NCBI RefSeq assembly: GCF_030295975.1
Contig: NZ_AP027364.1
Span: 682,001-746,000 of the forward strand
Length of the DNA: 64,000 nucleotides
From: Thalassotalea atypica
GTDB lineage: Bacteria > Pseudomonadota > Gammaproteobacteria > Enterobacterales > Alteromonadaceae
Direction: 5' to 3'
The position numbers and the translations under genes are program-made. This document shows positions 9,514 through 17,958 of this stretch, in pieces. Position 1 is the stretch's first letter; each line of letters begins with the position of its first letter. Below the pieces are notes generated by a model. It was not told the origin of the DNA and did no database searches. It saw nothing but the letters and a program-made list of their open reading frames with translations.

Positions 9514-10254
9514 TTACTGTGTTCGCGTTATTGTCAGTTTCAAGGTCGGATTATCAAAGCGATGGGCTTGAGTTAATACCGAACTTGTCAGACCGTCATC
9601 CATACTCACTACACCTGAATGCATGGCTACAACATTATTAATGTCGTCACGCATTTCATCGTATCCGGTACCACCATCGGCTGGTCCCGGAATAGTGCCA
9701 GCAGCCTCTGAGTTAAGTTCAGTGCCTGCGTCGTACGTGCCTAATGTCCATGATTTTGACTCTTCAACGGCTAAAGAAGACAGATCTACTCCAGTTAGAC
9801 CTGAGAAAGCATCATTTGTATTCACCAACATTGTCGCAACGGTAATATTATTTGCCATCATATCCGTAGTTGTAACAGTGACTGTGGTGGTCATACCGGG
9901 CATCAAAATGCCATCGCTGCTGCTTGACGCTATAGCTACATCTTGGCCAATAAAGCCAGAGTTATCACCACCTTCAGCCAATACTTCTAGTTCATTGGAT
10001 GCAGCCATACCTACTTCCCAGAGCTTATTTTCAAGGTGCAAAATAGCAGCAACGGGCGACATAGGCTGCGCGTAAGTTAAATTTTCAACCGTGACCTCGT
10101 AGGTATATTCTGGATCTGGCGTCGGTGCTGGCGGCGGCATAACAACAACAGGTGTATCGTTATCATCGTCGTCATCGAACGGACAACCGGTGAGTAGTGT
10201 TAACATAGCTGAAGCTATGGTCAGTTTTATTAGAAAAGATTTTTGTATCAGCAT
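9514..10254 (-). CDS. Spondin_N-domain lipoprotein
   Basis: A 246-residue protein with a lipoprotein signal peptide (basic start, hydrophobic stretch, LTGC lipobox with Cys24), an acidic DDDDDND stretch and a Pro-rich linker. A spondin N-terminal-like domain follows (about 50-246), recognisable from TYEVTVENLTYAQPMSPV, the LAEGG segment, the YDAGTELNSE motif and a C-terminal KLTITRTQ strand. In animals this fold belongs to extracellular matrix proteins; in bacteria such proteins are exported and of unknown function. It lies 9 bp downstream of a second Spondin_N gene, so the two are probably co-transcribed and products of an old duplication. Confidence 0.8.
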   Translation of the reverse strand: MLIQKSFLIKLTIASAMLTLLTGCPFDDDDDNDTPVVVMPPPAPTPDPEYTYEVTVENLTYAQPMSPVAAILHLENKLWEVGMAASNELEVLAEGGDNSGFIGQDVAIASSSSDGILMPGMTTTVTVTTTDMMANNITVATMLVNTNDAFSGLTGVDLSSLAVEESKSWTLGTYDAGTELNSEAAGTIPGPADGGTGYDEMRDDINNVVAMHSGVVSMDDGLTSSVLTQAHRFDNPTLKLTITRTQ

Positions 10255-10263
10255 GATCGGCCC

Positions 10264-10965
10264 CTATTGAACAACGATTGTCATTTTAGCGACAGGGTTT
10301 AACCAACGATGAACAGTATTGTTGATGTCACTTTTGCCGCCGGCTAAATCGTCATCCCCTAAGTTACCTCGGTGAATATGAATATTGGTGTTTTCTTCCA
10401 TATCGGTGACTCCTGTGCCACCTGTGCCGGCCAAACCGCCAGGTGCTGCTGGAATACCTAATATACCAGGTGCTCCGCCGCCATTAACCACTTCATTATT
10501 TGCTTCCGTACCTGCATCATAGGCGTTGAGATAAACAGTATAAGTTCCTGCTTCTTCCGGGATTTCCCAGCTATTCAAACCAACAAAACCATCATTGGTC
10601 GGTAAAATCATTGTTGTCATTGACAAGTGCGTATTGCTGTCCGCATTGGTCATCATGTAGGTTGTTGATGCAGCAGGTCCAAGCAAACCTGCAGCTGGAT
10701 TTTCAATAACATCAGCATTGGCATTGATTAACACTGAGGAAAGCCCAGAAATATCACCACCTTCTGCCATCATTTGCAATTCAGCAGATGCTGCTTGTCC
10801 GAGGGTAAACATGGACAGATCGCTTGCATGTGCCGCGGTAATAACTGGCGTAAAATAGGTCCCTTGGGTTAAGTTGGTGATCGTAATTTCTAAATCTGCT
10901 GCTTGGCTAAAACCAGATGTCGCGATCAACAGGCTGGTGAGCAAAAATGACTTTGATTTATACAT
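10264..10965 (-). CDS. secreted Spondin_N-domain protein
   Basis: A 233-residue protein with a Sec signal peptide cleaved near SQA-AD, so it is soluble and periplasmic or secreted, unlike its lipoprotein neighbour. The body is a single Spondin_N domain: LEITITNLTQGTYFTPV at the first strand, an MMAEGGD segment, YDAGTEANNEV, and a final AKMTIVVQ strand. A Gly/Ala-rich loop (about 164-185) interrupts the domain. It is the first gene of a likely operon (Spondin_N, Spondin_N lipoprotein, response regulator, kinase). The shared motif order suggests the pair arose by tandem duplication. Ligand and function are unknown. Confidence 0.8.
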   Translation of the reverse strand: MYKSKSFLLTSLLIATSGFSQAADLEITITNLTQGTYFTPVITAAHASDLSMFTLGQAASAELQMMAEGGDISGLSSVLINANADVIENPAAGLLGPAASTTYMMTNADSNTHLSMTTMILPTNDGFVGLNSWEIPEEAGTYTVYLNAYDAGTEANNEVVNGGGAPGILGIPAAPGGLAGTGGTGVTDMEENTNIHIHRGNLGDDDLAGGKSDINNTVHRWLNPVAKMTIVVQ

Positions 10966-11326
10966 GGTTTTCTCTCTTTTAGTTAGATGTTTAATCGTTC
11001 GAGAAAGTAGTATGAAAGGAATTTATTGCAACTGAGTCACGAAGTTATCACAAATGTATAACAAGACTATTTTGTATCTATCACAGAACGACGTTTAAGG
11101 GATTTTTGCTAAATATGCACTGATAAACCGCACAGTGATTTTACTAGATTACCTTTGGGCTATTTCATGAACGAAAAGATCACAAATCATCACTTTTTAT
11201 AGACATTTATTCGACACCATCAGCGCTAAACTTTCTCCATAAATCGCACGCAGTGTATGACATTCTCGGCGTTATACCGTGGATTAACGCACAGCTTTGA
11301 CCCATTACGAACTAGGCTTTGAGTTT
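10966..11326. promoter_or_regulatory. divergent intergenic region with repeated ATCACA elements
   Basis: A 361-bp gap lies between the divergent Spondin_N operon and the CDP-glycerol-type transferase gene. It contains three same-strand copies of ATCACA followed by two purines (11047-11055, 11080-11088, 11179-11187), offset by 33 and 99 bp. Such phased repeats are the kind of site OmpR-family regulators bind, and the operon encodes one. No promoter pair is clear. Operator function is inferred. Confidence 0.35.
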
Positions 11327-12373
11327 ATGAAGAAAAATTACTTATTCTATATTTCTGAAAACTATTCTTTTCAAATTTTGCGCCCTTTGCAAAAAGAAAT
11401 TTTAGCAAGAGGTGATGAAGTGAAGTGGTATGTTGCCGGTAGTAAGGTTAACGTAGACTACTTCAATAAGGATGAATCTGTGGTAGGCAGTATAGAGGAT
11501 TGTGTCGACTATAATCCCGTTGCCGTTTTTGTTCCCGGAAATATGGTGCCTAGCTTTATTCCTGGCATAAAGGTCAGCGTGTTTCATGGTTTTGTTGGTT
11601 GGAAAACCAGACAAAAAGACAATGTAAATTACCATTTTATTATACGAGATTGCTTCGATTTGTATTGTACTCATGGGCCAACATCAACAGCACCTTTTAA
11701 ACAACTTGAACATAAGCACAAGAACTTTTCGGTTGTTGAAACCGGCTGGTGCAAGATGGATCCTTATTTTAAAGAGACGCCAAAACAACGTGCCGAGAAA
11801 AAGAAGAAAATAGTGTTGTTTAGTTCAACGTTTTCCCCTCGGTTAACACAAGCGCCGGCGCTAAAAGAAAAGATTATGGCGTTATCTGAGCAAGGAAAAT
11901 ACCATTGGCTGATCACATTTCATCCTAAAATGTCGGCTGAAATTGTTGAGTCTTATAAAGCCATTCAGCACGACAACCTGACATTCATTGAAACGGATAA
12001 CCTTGTTCCTTACATGCAACAAGCGGATGTTATGTTAGGCGACTATTCTTCAATGATCACTGACTTCCTCGTCCTTGGAAAGCCCGCCGTCACTTTTAAC
12101 AATGACGGTTTTATCACGGGATTAAAAAATGTGGAGTCCATCGATGAGTTAGAATCAGCAATAGATGACGCATTAACTTATCCTGATGAGATGATGAACG
12201 TTATTAACCGTTATGCAAGCGCAGCACATCCTTATCGTGATGGGCAATCAAGCAGCAGAGTGCTTGAAGCAGTAGATAGCTTTCTAAATTATAACCCTGT
12301 TTCAAAAAGAAAGCCGCTCAATCTAATTCGCAATCTAAAAGCACGAAAGTCATTGAACTATTGGCGATTATAG
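11327..12373 (+). CDS. CDP-glycerol glycerophosphotransferase-family protein
   Basis: About 348 residues with the fold and motifs of the TagB/TagF (PF04464) family: an HGFVGWKTR segment, ETGWCKMD, ITFHPKM, and a GDYSSMITDFLVLGKPAV nucleotide-binding motif near the C-terminus. Characterised members transfer glycerol phosphate during teichoic acid synthesis; in Gram-negatives relatives modify capsule or LPS. I chose the ATG at 11327 (MKKNYLFYISENYS) over an upstream TTG at 11297. No CDP-glycerol synthesis gene or polysaccharide cluster lies nearby, so donor and acceptor are unknown. It could instead act on another polyol- or sugar-nucleotide. Confidence 0.82.
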   Translation: MKKNYLFYISENYSFQILRPLQKEILARGDEVKWYVAGSKVNVDYFNKDESVVGSIEDCVDYNPVAVFVPGNMVPSFIPGIKVSVFHGFVGWKTRQKDNVNYHFIIRDCFDLYCTHGPTSTAPFKQLEHKHKNFSVVETGWCKMDPYFKETPKQRAEKKKKIVLFSSTFSPRLTQAPALKEKIMALSEQGKYHWLITFHPKMSAEIVESYKAIQHDNLTFIETDNLVPYMQQADVMLGDYSSMITDFLVLGKPAVTFNNDGFITGLKNVESIDELESAIDDALTYPDEMMNVINRYASAAHPYRDGQSSSRVLEAVDSFLNYNPVSKRKPLNLIRNLKARKSLNYWRL

Positions 12374-12701
12374 CTCTCTGTAATTCATCAACATTGGCTT
12401 TTTAACAACCAGATGAGCGTGAGGGTATGAGCTCTGCCTATTGCTGTCTTGGGTCAGTTGTATTAATGCGCTTCATGCTACGTTTTATTATTGTGCTGAT
12501 GCATGAAGTCCCTCGCAGCATTCTTACGTTGCAATATTTATTACAACTAACCGTTACTAAACCAACGATTTACCATTTGCATTGTTGATTGAAATATGTG
12601 CATTATATGAAGTACGTATGCTTTCGTACTTTGCTTCTTGACGTATTTTTCTAAGGAAAAATGCATCAAAAGAGAGTGTTGCTTAATAGGGAGACAGGTA
12701 A
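12374..12701. other. intergenic region with two inverted repeats
   Basis: A 328-bp gap. It holds a perfect 8-bp dyad (12471-12478 and 12501-12508, 22-bp spacer) and a 7-bp hairpin stem (12610-12616 and 12625-12631, 8-nt loop), neither followed by a T-run. A GGGAGACAGG just before 12702 is the ribosome binding site of the next gene. Nothing else is supported. Confidence 0.4.
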
Positions 12702-13730
12702 ATGGAATACAGTAGCTTTAAATTGCAGGGAGGTGATACGGCTGATGTTTGTTGTGACGCTTGCCATGGTGGCGATGTCAATATTGCGGGTAGAGTGAAC
12801 TATGCATTTTTTTTTCTAGAATATTTACCGTTTGTGCCACTAGGAAAAGAACTCGTCTTAACCTGCAATCATTGTCAGCATACTCTTGAAAATAAACGCT
12901 TAGACGTTAAATTGTATAAGTCGTTAAAACGCGGTTTATTTAAGCTCTATCATATTTTACCTATGTATACAGGGTTGGTGTTGATGATATTGGCGCTGTG
13001 TTATTGGCAATATCAGGCCTACCAAAAAGAGCTGCAAACTCAAGCTTACATCACTTCTCCTAAAGTGAATGATTTCTATTTCTTAAATTATCAAGGTATT
13101 GCAGAAAACATCCGTCCGCATGAGAAATATAGATTAGCAAAAGTGACCATAGTTAACGGTAACGAGGTTTCTGTTGTTTATAGCCGATATATATACGCCA
13201 AAATGTCTGCGCTTAAAATTGATATTAAAGGTGGCATGGTGATTGATTCAAGATACTTTAATCGCAATGAGCACAAATATACGATACCGCAATTTCAAGC
13301 TTTTTATCGTAAAGACATCGTCACTGAAGTGTTACGCCCAAAAAGTAACAGGCTGTTTGGCAATGTGGTCGTCAATGATGTTTCAATTAATAAACATTAC
13401 AAAAATTTAGCTGATATGCACAACGATAGAGGACTTGCTTTTATGGCAAATTCACAAGTTGAAGGCAATATTGAAAGTGCACGAGAGTACTTTAGTAAGG
13501 CTGCACGCCTTGGTTTGTCAAAGGGGCAAGTGAATCTGGCAAAGTCATACTTAATTGAAAATAAAGAAGACAATACTAAGCAAGCGCTCTTTTGGCTTGA
13601 TAAAGCCGCTCACCAAGGTAATCAAGAAGCAATAAAGCTGTACTTAAGTAACTGTAAAAGCACTAATGGTTGCTTTAAAAATGAATTCAAAAAGAATATG
13701 AAAGCGGCGGGCTTTGAGGTCAGTGATTAA
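12702..13730 (+). CDS. zinc-ribbon membrane protein with Sel1-like repeats
   Basis: A 342-residue protein, not assignable to a named function. Residues 1-60 look like a zinc ribbon (Cys17/18, Cys21, Cys55, Cys58, with FFFLEYLPFVPLGKELVLTC between, as in the zinc-ribbon_15 group). One membrane helix follows at about 86-105, then a mixed domain. Two Sel1-type helical repeats at about 245-325 (AREYFSKAARLG and ALFWLDKAAHQG) suggest a protein-interaction role. The Shine-Dalgarno sequence is good. A run of nine T at 12807-12815 lies within the coding frame and could slip. Confidence 0.65.
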   Translation: MEYSSFKLQGGDTADVCCDACHGGDVNIAGRVNYAFFFLEYLPFVPLGKELVLTCNHCQHTLENKRLDVKLYKSLKRGLFKLYHILPMYTGLVLMILALCYWQYQAYQKELQTQAYITSPKVNDFYFLNYQGIAENIRPHEKYRLAKVTIVNGNEVSVVYSRYIYAKMSALKIDIKGGMVIDSRYFNRNEHKYTIPQFQAFYRKDIVTEVLRPKSNRLFGNVVVNDVSINKHYKNLADMHNDRGLAFMANSQVEGNIESAREYFSKAARLGLSKGQVNLAKSYLIENKEDNTKQALFWLDKAAHQGNQEAIKLYLSNCKSTNGCFKNEFKKNMKAAGFEVSD

Positions 13731-13800
13731 GCTGCCACTTTGTTATTGAGATGTCCTAGTTCATTATCAAAACTTGTTGAATTAGGACGTTTCATTGGAG

Positions 13801-14282
13801 CTAAACGGAACTTGATTTACACTGTTTAATTTTCAAGTTGTGTGCATTCTTGAAATCTTTGGGTCGTTCAAGTTGTGTGGTAATAACTTCAGAGGCATAT
13901 TCACCAGTATCTATTTCTTGTAACCATACGGAAACCCTACCTTCCGATATACGTCGATTTAGCATGTAGCTTTTATTGGCCGCCAAGTTGACTTTAAAAT
14001 TAATAAAAGCGACTCTTTCGCTATGCTCAATGCCACGTCTTGAAAATTTCGCTGTGACCCACAAGTTGTGTGGGCCTTGCTCATGCTGCTCGGCACCGAA
14101 CCAATTGGTGGGCTTTTTATTGCGACACATCAGGTAGACGTATTCTAAATCATCCCCCTGATCTTTCTTAAAATTCTCTATTCTAAAGTGATTTTCCTTT
14201 ATTTCCGCTTTAATCGGTAAAACACCGCAGCCAGCAAAAATTAAAAAAAAATGGTAAGTATGACTAATTTGAGTGTATTCAT
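13801..14282 (-). pseudogene. lipoprotein gene interrupted by a 1-nt frameshift in a T9 tract
   Basis: An ATG at 14282, preceded by AAGGA with 8-nt spacing, opens MNTLKLVILTIFF and then hits a TAA directly after nine T (A run 14243-14251 on the plus strand). If the tract had ten T, the frame would continue as LIFAGCGVLPIK, giving a textbook lipoprotein signal peptide (lipobox FAGC) and a 160-residue protein ending at 13801. As written, the downstream frame can only be entered from a GTG at 14337 with no ribosome binding site, giving an unnatural N-terminus. The body (MCRNKKPTNWFG, RVSVWLQEIDTG) is unfamiliar. It may be phase-variable, rescued by slippage, a real mutation, or a sequencing error. 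Confidence 0.7.
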
Positions 14283-14509
14283 TATTCGCATCCTTTTGAT
14301 TAATGATAGAGGTGTATTGAGTAGATATCCTCGCCACTAGTGTTTTTTATACCACAGTTATGATCAAAGCAAAAACTAAAGCAGCGTTTATTGGCGAGCT
14401 CAATTGTTCTTTAGACATTTCTTAGACCCGCCATTTTCTAAACTAGTTTTCAGTTACTGGAAAGTGTTTCCCAATGAATTTTTCTATATGAATTATAAGG
14501 CTGTTATAG

Positions 14510-15592
14510 ATGAAGTTATTCAAATGTACCGTAATCGTGTTAGGTTGCATGACGATATTAGGATGTGGAGGTGGAGGTGGTGAAGGCATCGATGATGACC
14601 CTGAAATTAGAGACTATTCCGCAATTTTTAAATCATTACCAACAACCCCATTTTACCCTGTGAATAACAAATATAATGGAGCTAAAGAAAGGTTAGGTGA
14701 GTTTCTATTCTGGGATCCGATTTTATCTGGTAATTACAACACCTCATGTGCCTCGTGCCATCATCCCGATTTAGGTTGGGCTGATGGTAGAGCATTTTCA
14801 ATAGGCTCTGATGGAATAGGTCTAGGTGAATCGCGCTACGGTGTACAAGTGACTGATATTCATGCGCCGACCATAATGAATGTTGCTTATACCGGTATTC
14901 TTAATGATGATGTTGCTAGTGACTTTATCTCGGGTGGCTATTTCTGGGACTTAAGAGCTGAAACACTAGAAGAACAGGCGCTTGGGCCAATTCAAAACCC
15001 GGTGGAAATGCTTGGTTATGATATCAGTGAACAAGATATCCTTGGTGAAGTTGTCACACGACTCAAAGCGATTCCTGCCTATGTTGAGTTATTTGAACAA
15101 GCTTTTGGTACAACTGATGCAGTTAACAGCGAAAATATTGCCAAAGCAATAGCTACCTTTGAACGAAAAATTATGACACCCAATACGCGTTTTGATCAGT
15201 TTTTATCAGGTGATACCACAGCACTGTCAGCCCAAGAAATTATTGGTTTGAATAAGTTCATTGATGGCGGCTGTTCACGTTGCCACTCTGGCCCCATGTT
15301 ATCTGATAATGTTTTACACGAAGGTGAGGCCATTATTGGTGACACCGTGGTGCGCTCGCCAAGTTTAAGAAATATTACATATACAGCGCCTTATATGCAC
15401 GATGGCTCTCGAGAGACGTTAATAGACGCGATTGCAGCATATGAAGATAAGGGCGATATTGATGTTGATATTGGTGATGGTGACTTTAATGATATTGAAG
15501 CTTTTCTCAAAACATTAAGTACAGATGAGTTTTTCCAAGAAAAGCCAGAAAGTTTACCTAGTGGCTTAACTGTTGGCGGAGATATCTACTAG
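14510..15592 (+). CDS. di-haem cytochrome c peroxidase family lipoprotein
   Basis: A 360-residue exported protein with a lipoprotein signal (ILGC, Cys19) followed by a Gly-rich stretch. Two c-type haem sites, CASCH (80-84) and CSRCH (255-259), place it in the CcpA/MauG-like bacterial peroxidase family. FWDPILSGNYNTSCASCHHP and RSPSLRNITYTAPYMHDGS are typical segments. Classical members reduce hydrogen peroxide in the periplasm with electrons from cytochrome c; MauG-like relatives oxidise protein or other substrates. Membrane anchoring by lipid is a less common arrangement. No electron donor gene is adjacent. A CcpA-type role versus a MauG-like role cannot be decided here. Confidence 0.88.
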   Translation: MKLFKCTVIVLGCMTILGCGGGGGEGIDDDPEIRDYSAIFKSLPTTPFYPVNNKYNGAKERLGEFLFWDPILSGNYNTSCASCHHPDLGWADGRAFSIGSDGIGLGESRYGVQVTDIHAPTIMNVAYTGILNDDVASDFISGGYFWDLRAETLEEQALGPIQNPVEMLGYDISEQDILGEVVTRLKAIPAYVELFEQAFGTTDAVNSENIAKAIATFERKIMTPNTRFDQFLSGDTTALSAQEIIGLNKFIDGGCSRCHSGPMLSDNVLHEGEAIIGDTVVRSPSLRNITYTAPYMHDGSRETLIDAIAAYEDKGDIDVDIGDGDFNDIEAFLKTLSTDEFFQEKPESLPSGLTVGGDIY

Positions 15593-15648
15593 TTACGGTG
15601 TAGCTAACTCATTATATTGAGCAAATGGAGTCGATATAATTTAAATGA

Positions 15649-15696
15649 AGTAGGTATATTTAAGCCGGCGCTATTTAAGCTAGAAGTATACCTACT
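15649..15696. repeat. 10-bp perfect inverted repeat at the 3' end of the LysR gene
   Basis: AGTAGGTATA (15649-15658) and TATACCTACT (15687-15696) form a perfect 10-bp dyad with a 28-bp spacer, overlapping the LysR stop codon (15692-15694). It could be a terminator-like hairpin between the convergent peroxidase and LysR genes, but no T-run follows. The half-site ATACCTA recurs in the LysR/gcdH promoter region. Confidence 0.4.
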
Positions 15697-16522
15697 CTTT
15701 GTAATTATCAACCAGCATTTTTAATGTTTCCAATGCCGGACTTTCTTCTTGATAGGCTAACACTATTTCCCTTCGTAACTGCACATCTTCAATCGGTCTA
15801 AAGATAATGTTTGGATGCTCCAATACTTCTGAATAAGCTGGGACTAGTGCACAGCCTAGGTCAGCACTTACTAACCCAAGTGCATAATCTATGGTTTGAA
15901 TGCTAGCGCGAATATCTAAACTAAAGCCCGCAATGGCTAATGTATCCTCTAAAGAACGCCAAGCATGGCAAGGGGTCCGCTTAATCATTGCAAGGTTTTC
16001 AAAGTCACTGAGCTGTATTTGTTCCTTGAGTGACAGTACATGGTGATGCGGCATCGCGAGCAGGTAATCTTCTTGCCAAAAAGGTAGATATTTATCTTCG
16101 GGATTGAGCTCTTCCTTGGTCACTATTTTAGCGTTATTTTTTTCATTTGGCGGGACTAAGGTTAATGCTGTGTGCGGTTGAGATGCGGTAAAGTCTTTGA
16201 GCAGTAAACTCATTCGCTTAACACCAAGCCCTTTGGTGACACCAAGTTTGAATTCTTGCTTTTTACTCACCGTGCTAAAACTTTGCTTGATCGCGTCAGC
16301 CTGCCCAATAAGCTGCATTGCTAAGGGAAACAGCTTTTCACCTTGCTCTGTTGCCACAACTCCTCGGGCATGGCGAGAGAACAGTTTTACATTGAGTTGG
16401 GATTCAAGCTGGGCAATAGCGGCAGATATCGAAGGTTGGGCAATAAAGCACTGTTTAGCGGCACTGCTAAAACTTTTAGTTTCATATACGGCAACAAAAT
16501 ATTTTAATGTTTTCAAATCCAT
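15692..16522 (-). CDS. LysR-family transcriptional regulator
   Basis: A 276-residue regulator with an N-terminal winged helix-turn-helix (about 3-62: FVAVYETKSFSSAAKQCFIAQPSISAAIAQLE is the typical recognition region) and a periplasmic-binding-like effector domain. It is somewhat shorter than the usual ~300 residues, mainly within the effector domain. It is divergent from gcdH with a 198-bp gap, the standard arrangement for a regulator of its neighbour, so it probably controls the gcdH-E1-acyltransferase operon. The likely effector is a pathway intermediate, which is inference. Confidence 0.88.
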   Translation of the reverse strand: MDLKTLKYFVAVYETKSFSSAAKQCFIAQPSISAAIAQLESQLNVKLFSRHARGVVATEQGEKLFPLAMQLIGQADAIKQSFSTVSKKQEFKLGVTKGLGVKRMSLLLKDFTASQPHTALTLVPPNEKNNAKIVTKEELNPEDKYLPFWQEDYLLAMPHHHVLSLKEQIQLSDFENLAMIKRTPCHAWRSLEDTLAIAGFSLDIRASIQTIDYALGLVSADLGCALVPAYSEVLEHPNIIFRPIEDVQLRREIVLAYQEESPALETLKMLVDNYKE

Positions 16523-16614
16523 TGCTGTTACCAGTGATAATAATTTGCCTGCTTTTTACTTGATGTCTGAAAACATATAACAAGTGCAAGCTGAATAAGG
16601 TTTGTACAATGATA

Positions 16615-16633
16615 TAGGTAAAAACTATACCTA
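16615..16633. promoter_or_regulatory. candidate LysR operator in the gcdH promoter region
   Basis: TAGGTA (16615-16620) and TACCTA (16628-16633) form a dyad with a 7-bp spacer in the LysR/gcdH intergenic region, about 90 bp before the gcdH ATG. Its ATACCTA half matches a half-site of the inverted repeat at the LysR 3' end. The spacing fits a LysR-type dyad; binding is inferred only. Confidence 0.35.
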
Positions 16634-16720
16634 GTCTAGAAAAACTATATTTCAACTTTGGCTTAGGCTTAATTAGACTCAATAATTAATCAATTACTAT
16701 TTCATTACTGGAACAACTTT

Positions 16721-17905
16721 ATGGCTACTTCAAATAGAACCGCGTTTAACTGGCAAGATCCTTTGTTTTTAGATTCACTGTTAACTGAAGAAGAGCGCAT
16801 GATCCGCGATAGTGCTCACCAATACTGTCAAGACAAACTGATGCCAAGAGTGCTTGAAGCAAACCGAAATGAAAAATTTGATGTAGAAATCATGAAAGAG
16901 TTAGGTGAGCTCGGTTTGTTAGGTTGTACTTTACCGGAAAAATACGGCTGTGCCGGCGTTAATCATGTGGTTTATGGTTTGGTTGCACGTGAAGTAGAAC
17001 GAGTTGATAGTGGTTATCGTAGTGCGATGAGTGTGCAATCATCACTGGTGATGCACCCTATTTATGCCTACGGTAGTGAAGAGCAAAAACAAAAGTATTT
17101 GCCTAAATTAGCCAGTGCTGAATACATTGGTTGTTTTGGTTTAACCGAGCCAAATTCTGGCTCTGATCCTGCAAGCCTATCAACGCGTGCTATTGCCGTT
17201 GAAGGTGGTTACCGTATCACCGGTAATAAAATGTGGATCACCAATTCGCCAATTGCCGACATTTTCATCGTCTGGGCCAAATTAGAGGGTGATATCAAAG
17301 GCTTCATTTTAGAAAAAGGCATGGAAGGTCTTTCAGCACCTAAGATTGAAGGTAAGTTCTCACTACGCGCTTCTATCACTGGTGAAATCGTGATGGACAA
17401 TGTCTTTGTACCTGAAGAGAACTTATTGCCACACGCGAAAGGCTTATCGGGCCCGTTTGGCTGCTTGAATAAAGCACGCTACGGTATTGCTTGGGGCGCG
17501 TTAGGCGCTGCAGAGTTTTGCTGGCACGGCGCTCGTCAGTACACGTTAGATCGTGAACAGTTCGGTAAGCCACTAGCAGGTACCCAGCTGATCCAGAAAA
17601 AACTTGCGGATATGCAAACCGAAATCACCACAGGCTTATTTGCTTGTCTACAGGCAGGTCGCTTGATGGATGACGGCAAATTACCGACCGAAGCAATATC
17701 ATTGATCAAGCGCAACTCATGTGGCAAAGCACTAGATATAGCGCGCACAGCTCGAGACATGCACGGTGGTAACGGTATTAGCGATGAGTTCCATATTATT
17801 CGCCATGTGATGAACCTAGAAGCTGTAAATACATACGAAGGAACACATGATGTCCATGCCTTGATTTTAGGTCGAGCGCAAACGGGCATTCAGGCGTTCT
17901 TTTAA
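16721..17905 (+). CDS. gcdH: glutaryl-CoA dehydrogenase
   Basis: A 394-residue acyl-CoA dehydrogenase closest to the glutaryl-CoA group, which oxidises and decarboxylates glutaryl-CoA to crotonyl-CoA in lysine and tryptophan breakdown. Recognisable segments are [16 protein letters not shown] at the N-terminus, [14 protein letters not shown] (FAD/substrate loop), [13 protein letters not shown], a C-terminal [19 protein letters not shown] and [20 protein letters not shown], where the Glu in YEGT is the catalytic base. It is the first gene of a three-gene operon divergent from a LysR regulator. Electrons would go to ETF, which is encoded elsewhere. Confidence 0.92.
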   Translation: MATSNRTAFNWQDPLFLDSLLTEEERMIRDSAHQYCQDKLMPRVLEANRNEKFDVEIMKELGELGLLGCTLPEKYGCAGVNHVVYGLVAREVERVDSGYRSAMSVQSSLVMHPIYAYGSEEQKQKYLPKLASAEYIGCFGLTEPNSGSDPASLSTRAIAVEGGYRITGNKMWITNSPIADIFIVWAKLEGDIKGFILEKGMEGLSAPKIEGKFSLRASITGEIVMDNVFVPEENLLPHAKGLSGPFGCLNKARYGIAWGALGAAEFCWHGARQYTLDREQFGKPLAGTQLIQKKLADMQTEITTGLFACLQAGRLMDDGKLPTEAISLIKRNSCGKALDIARTARDMHGGNGISDEFHIIRHVMNLEAVNTYEGTHDVHALILGRAQTGIQAFF

Positions 17906-17958
17906 ACACAGATTTTAGTGACATTGGATTAATAGGTTGAGTAAAACAAGGGGCTCAT

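Noticed and set aside
9623-10075. A 150-residue frame on the plus strand inside the Spondin_N lipoprotein gene
   Set aside because: It is antisense to a gene with signal peptide and domain support, and its product has no recognisable feature.
12661-12798. A 45-codon frame with AAGGA upstream overlapping the start of the zinc-ribbon gene
   Set aside because: It overlaps out of frame with a better-supported gene that has its own strong ribosome site and domain evidence; the overlap is probably chance.
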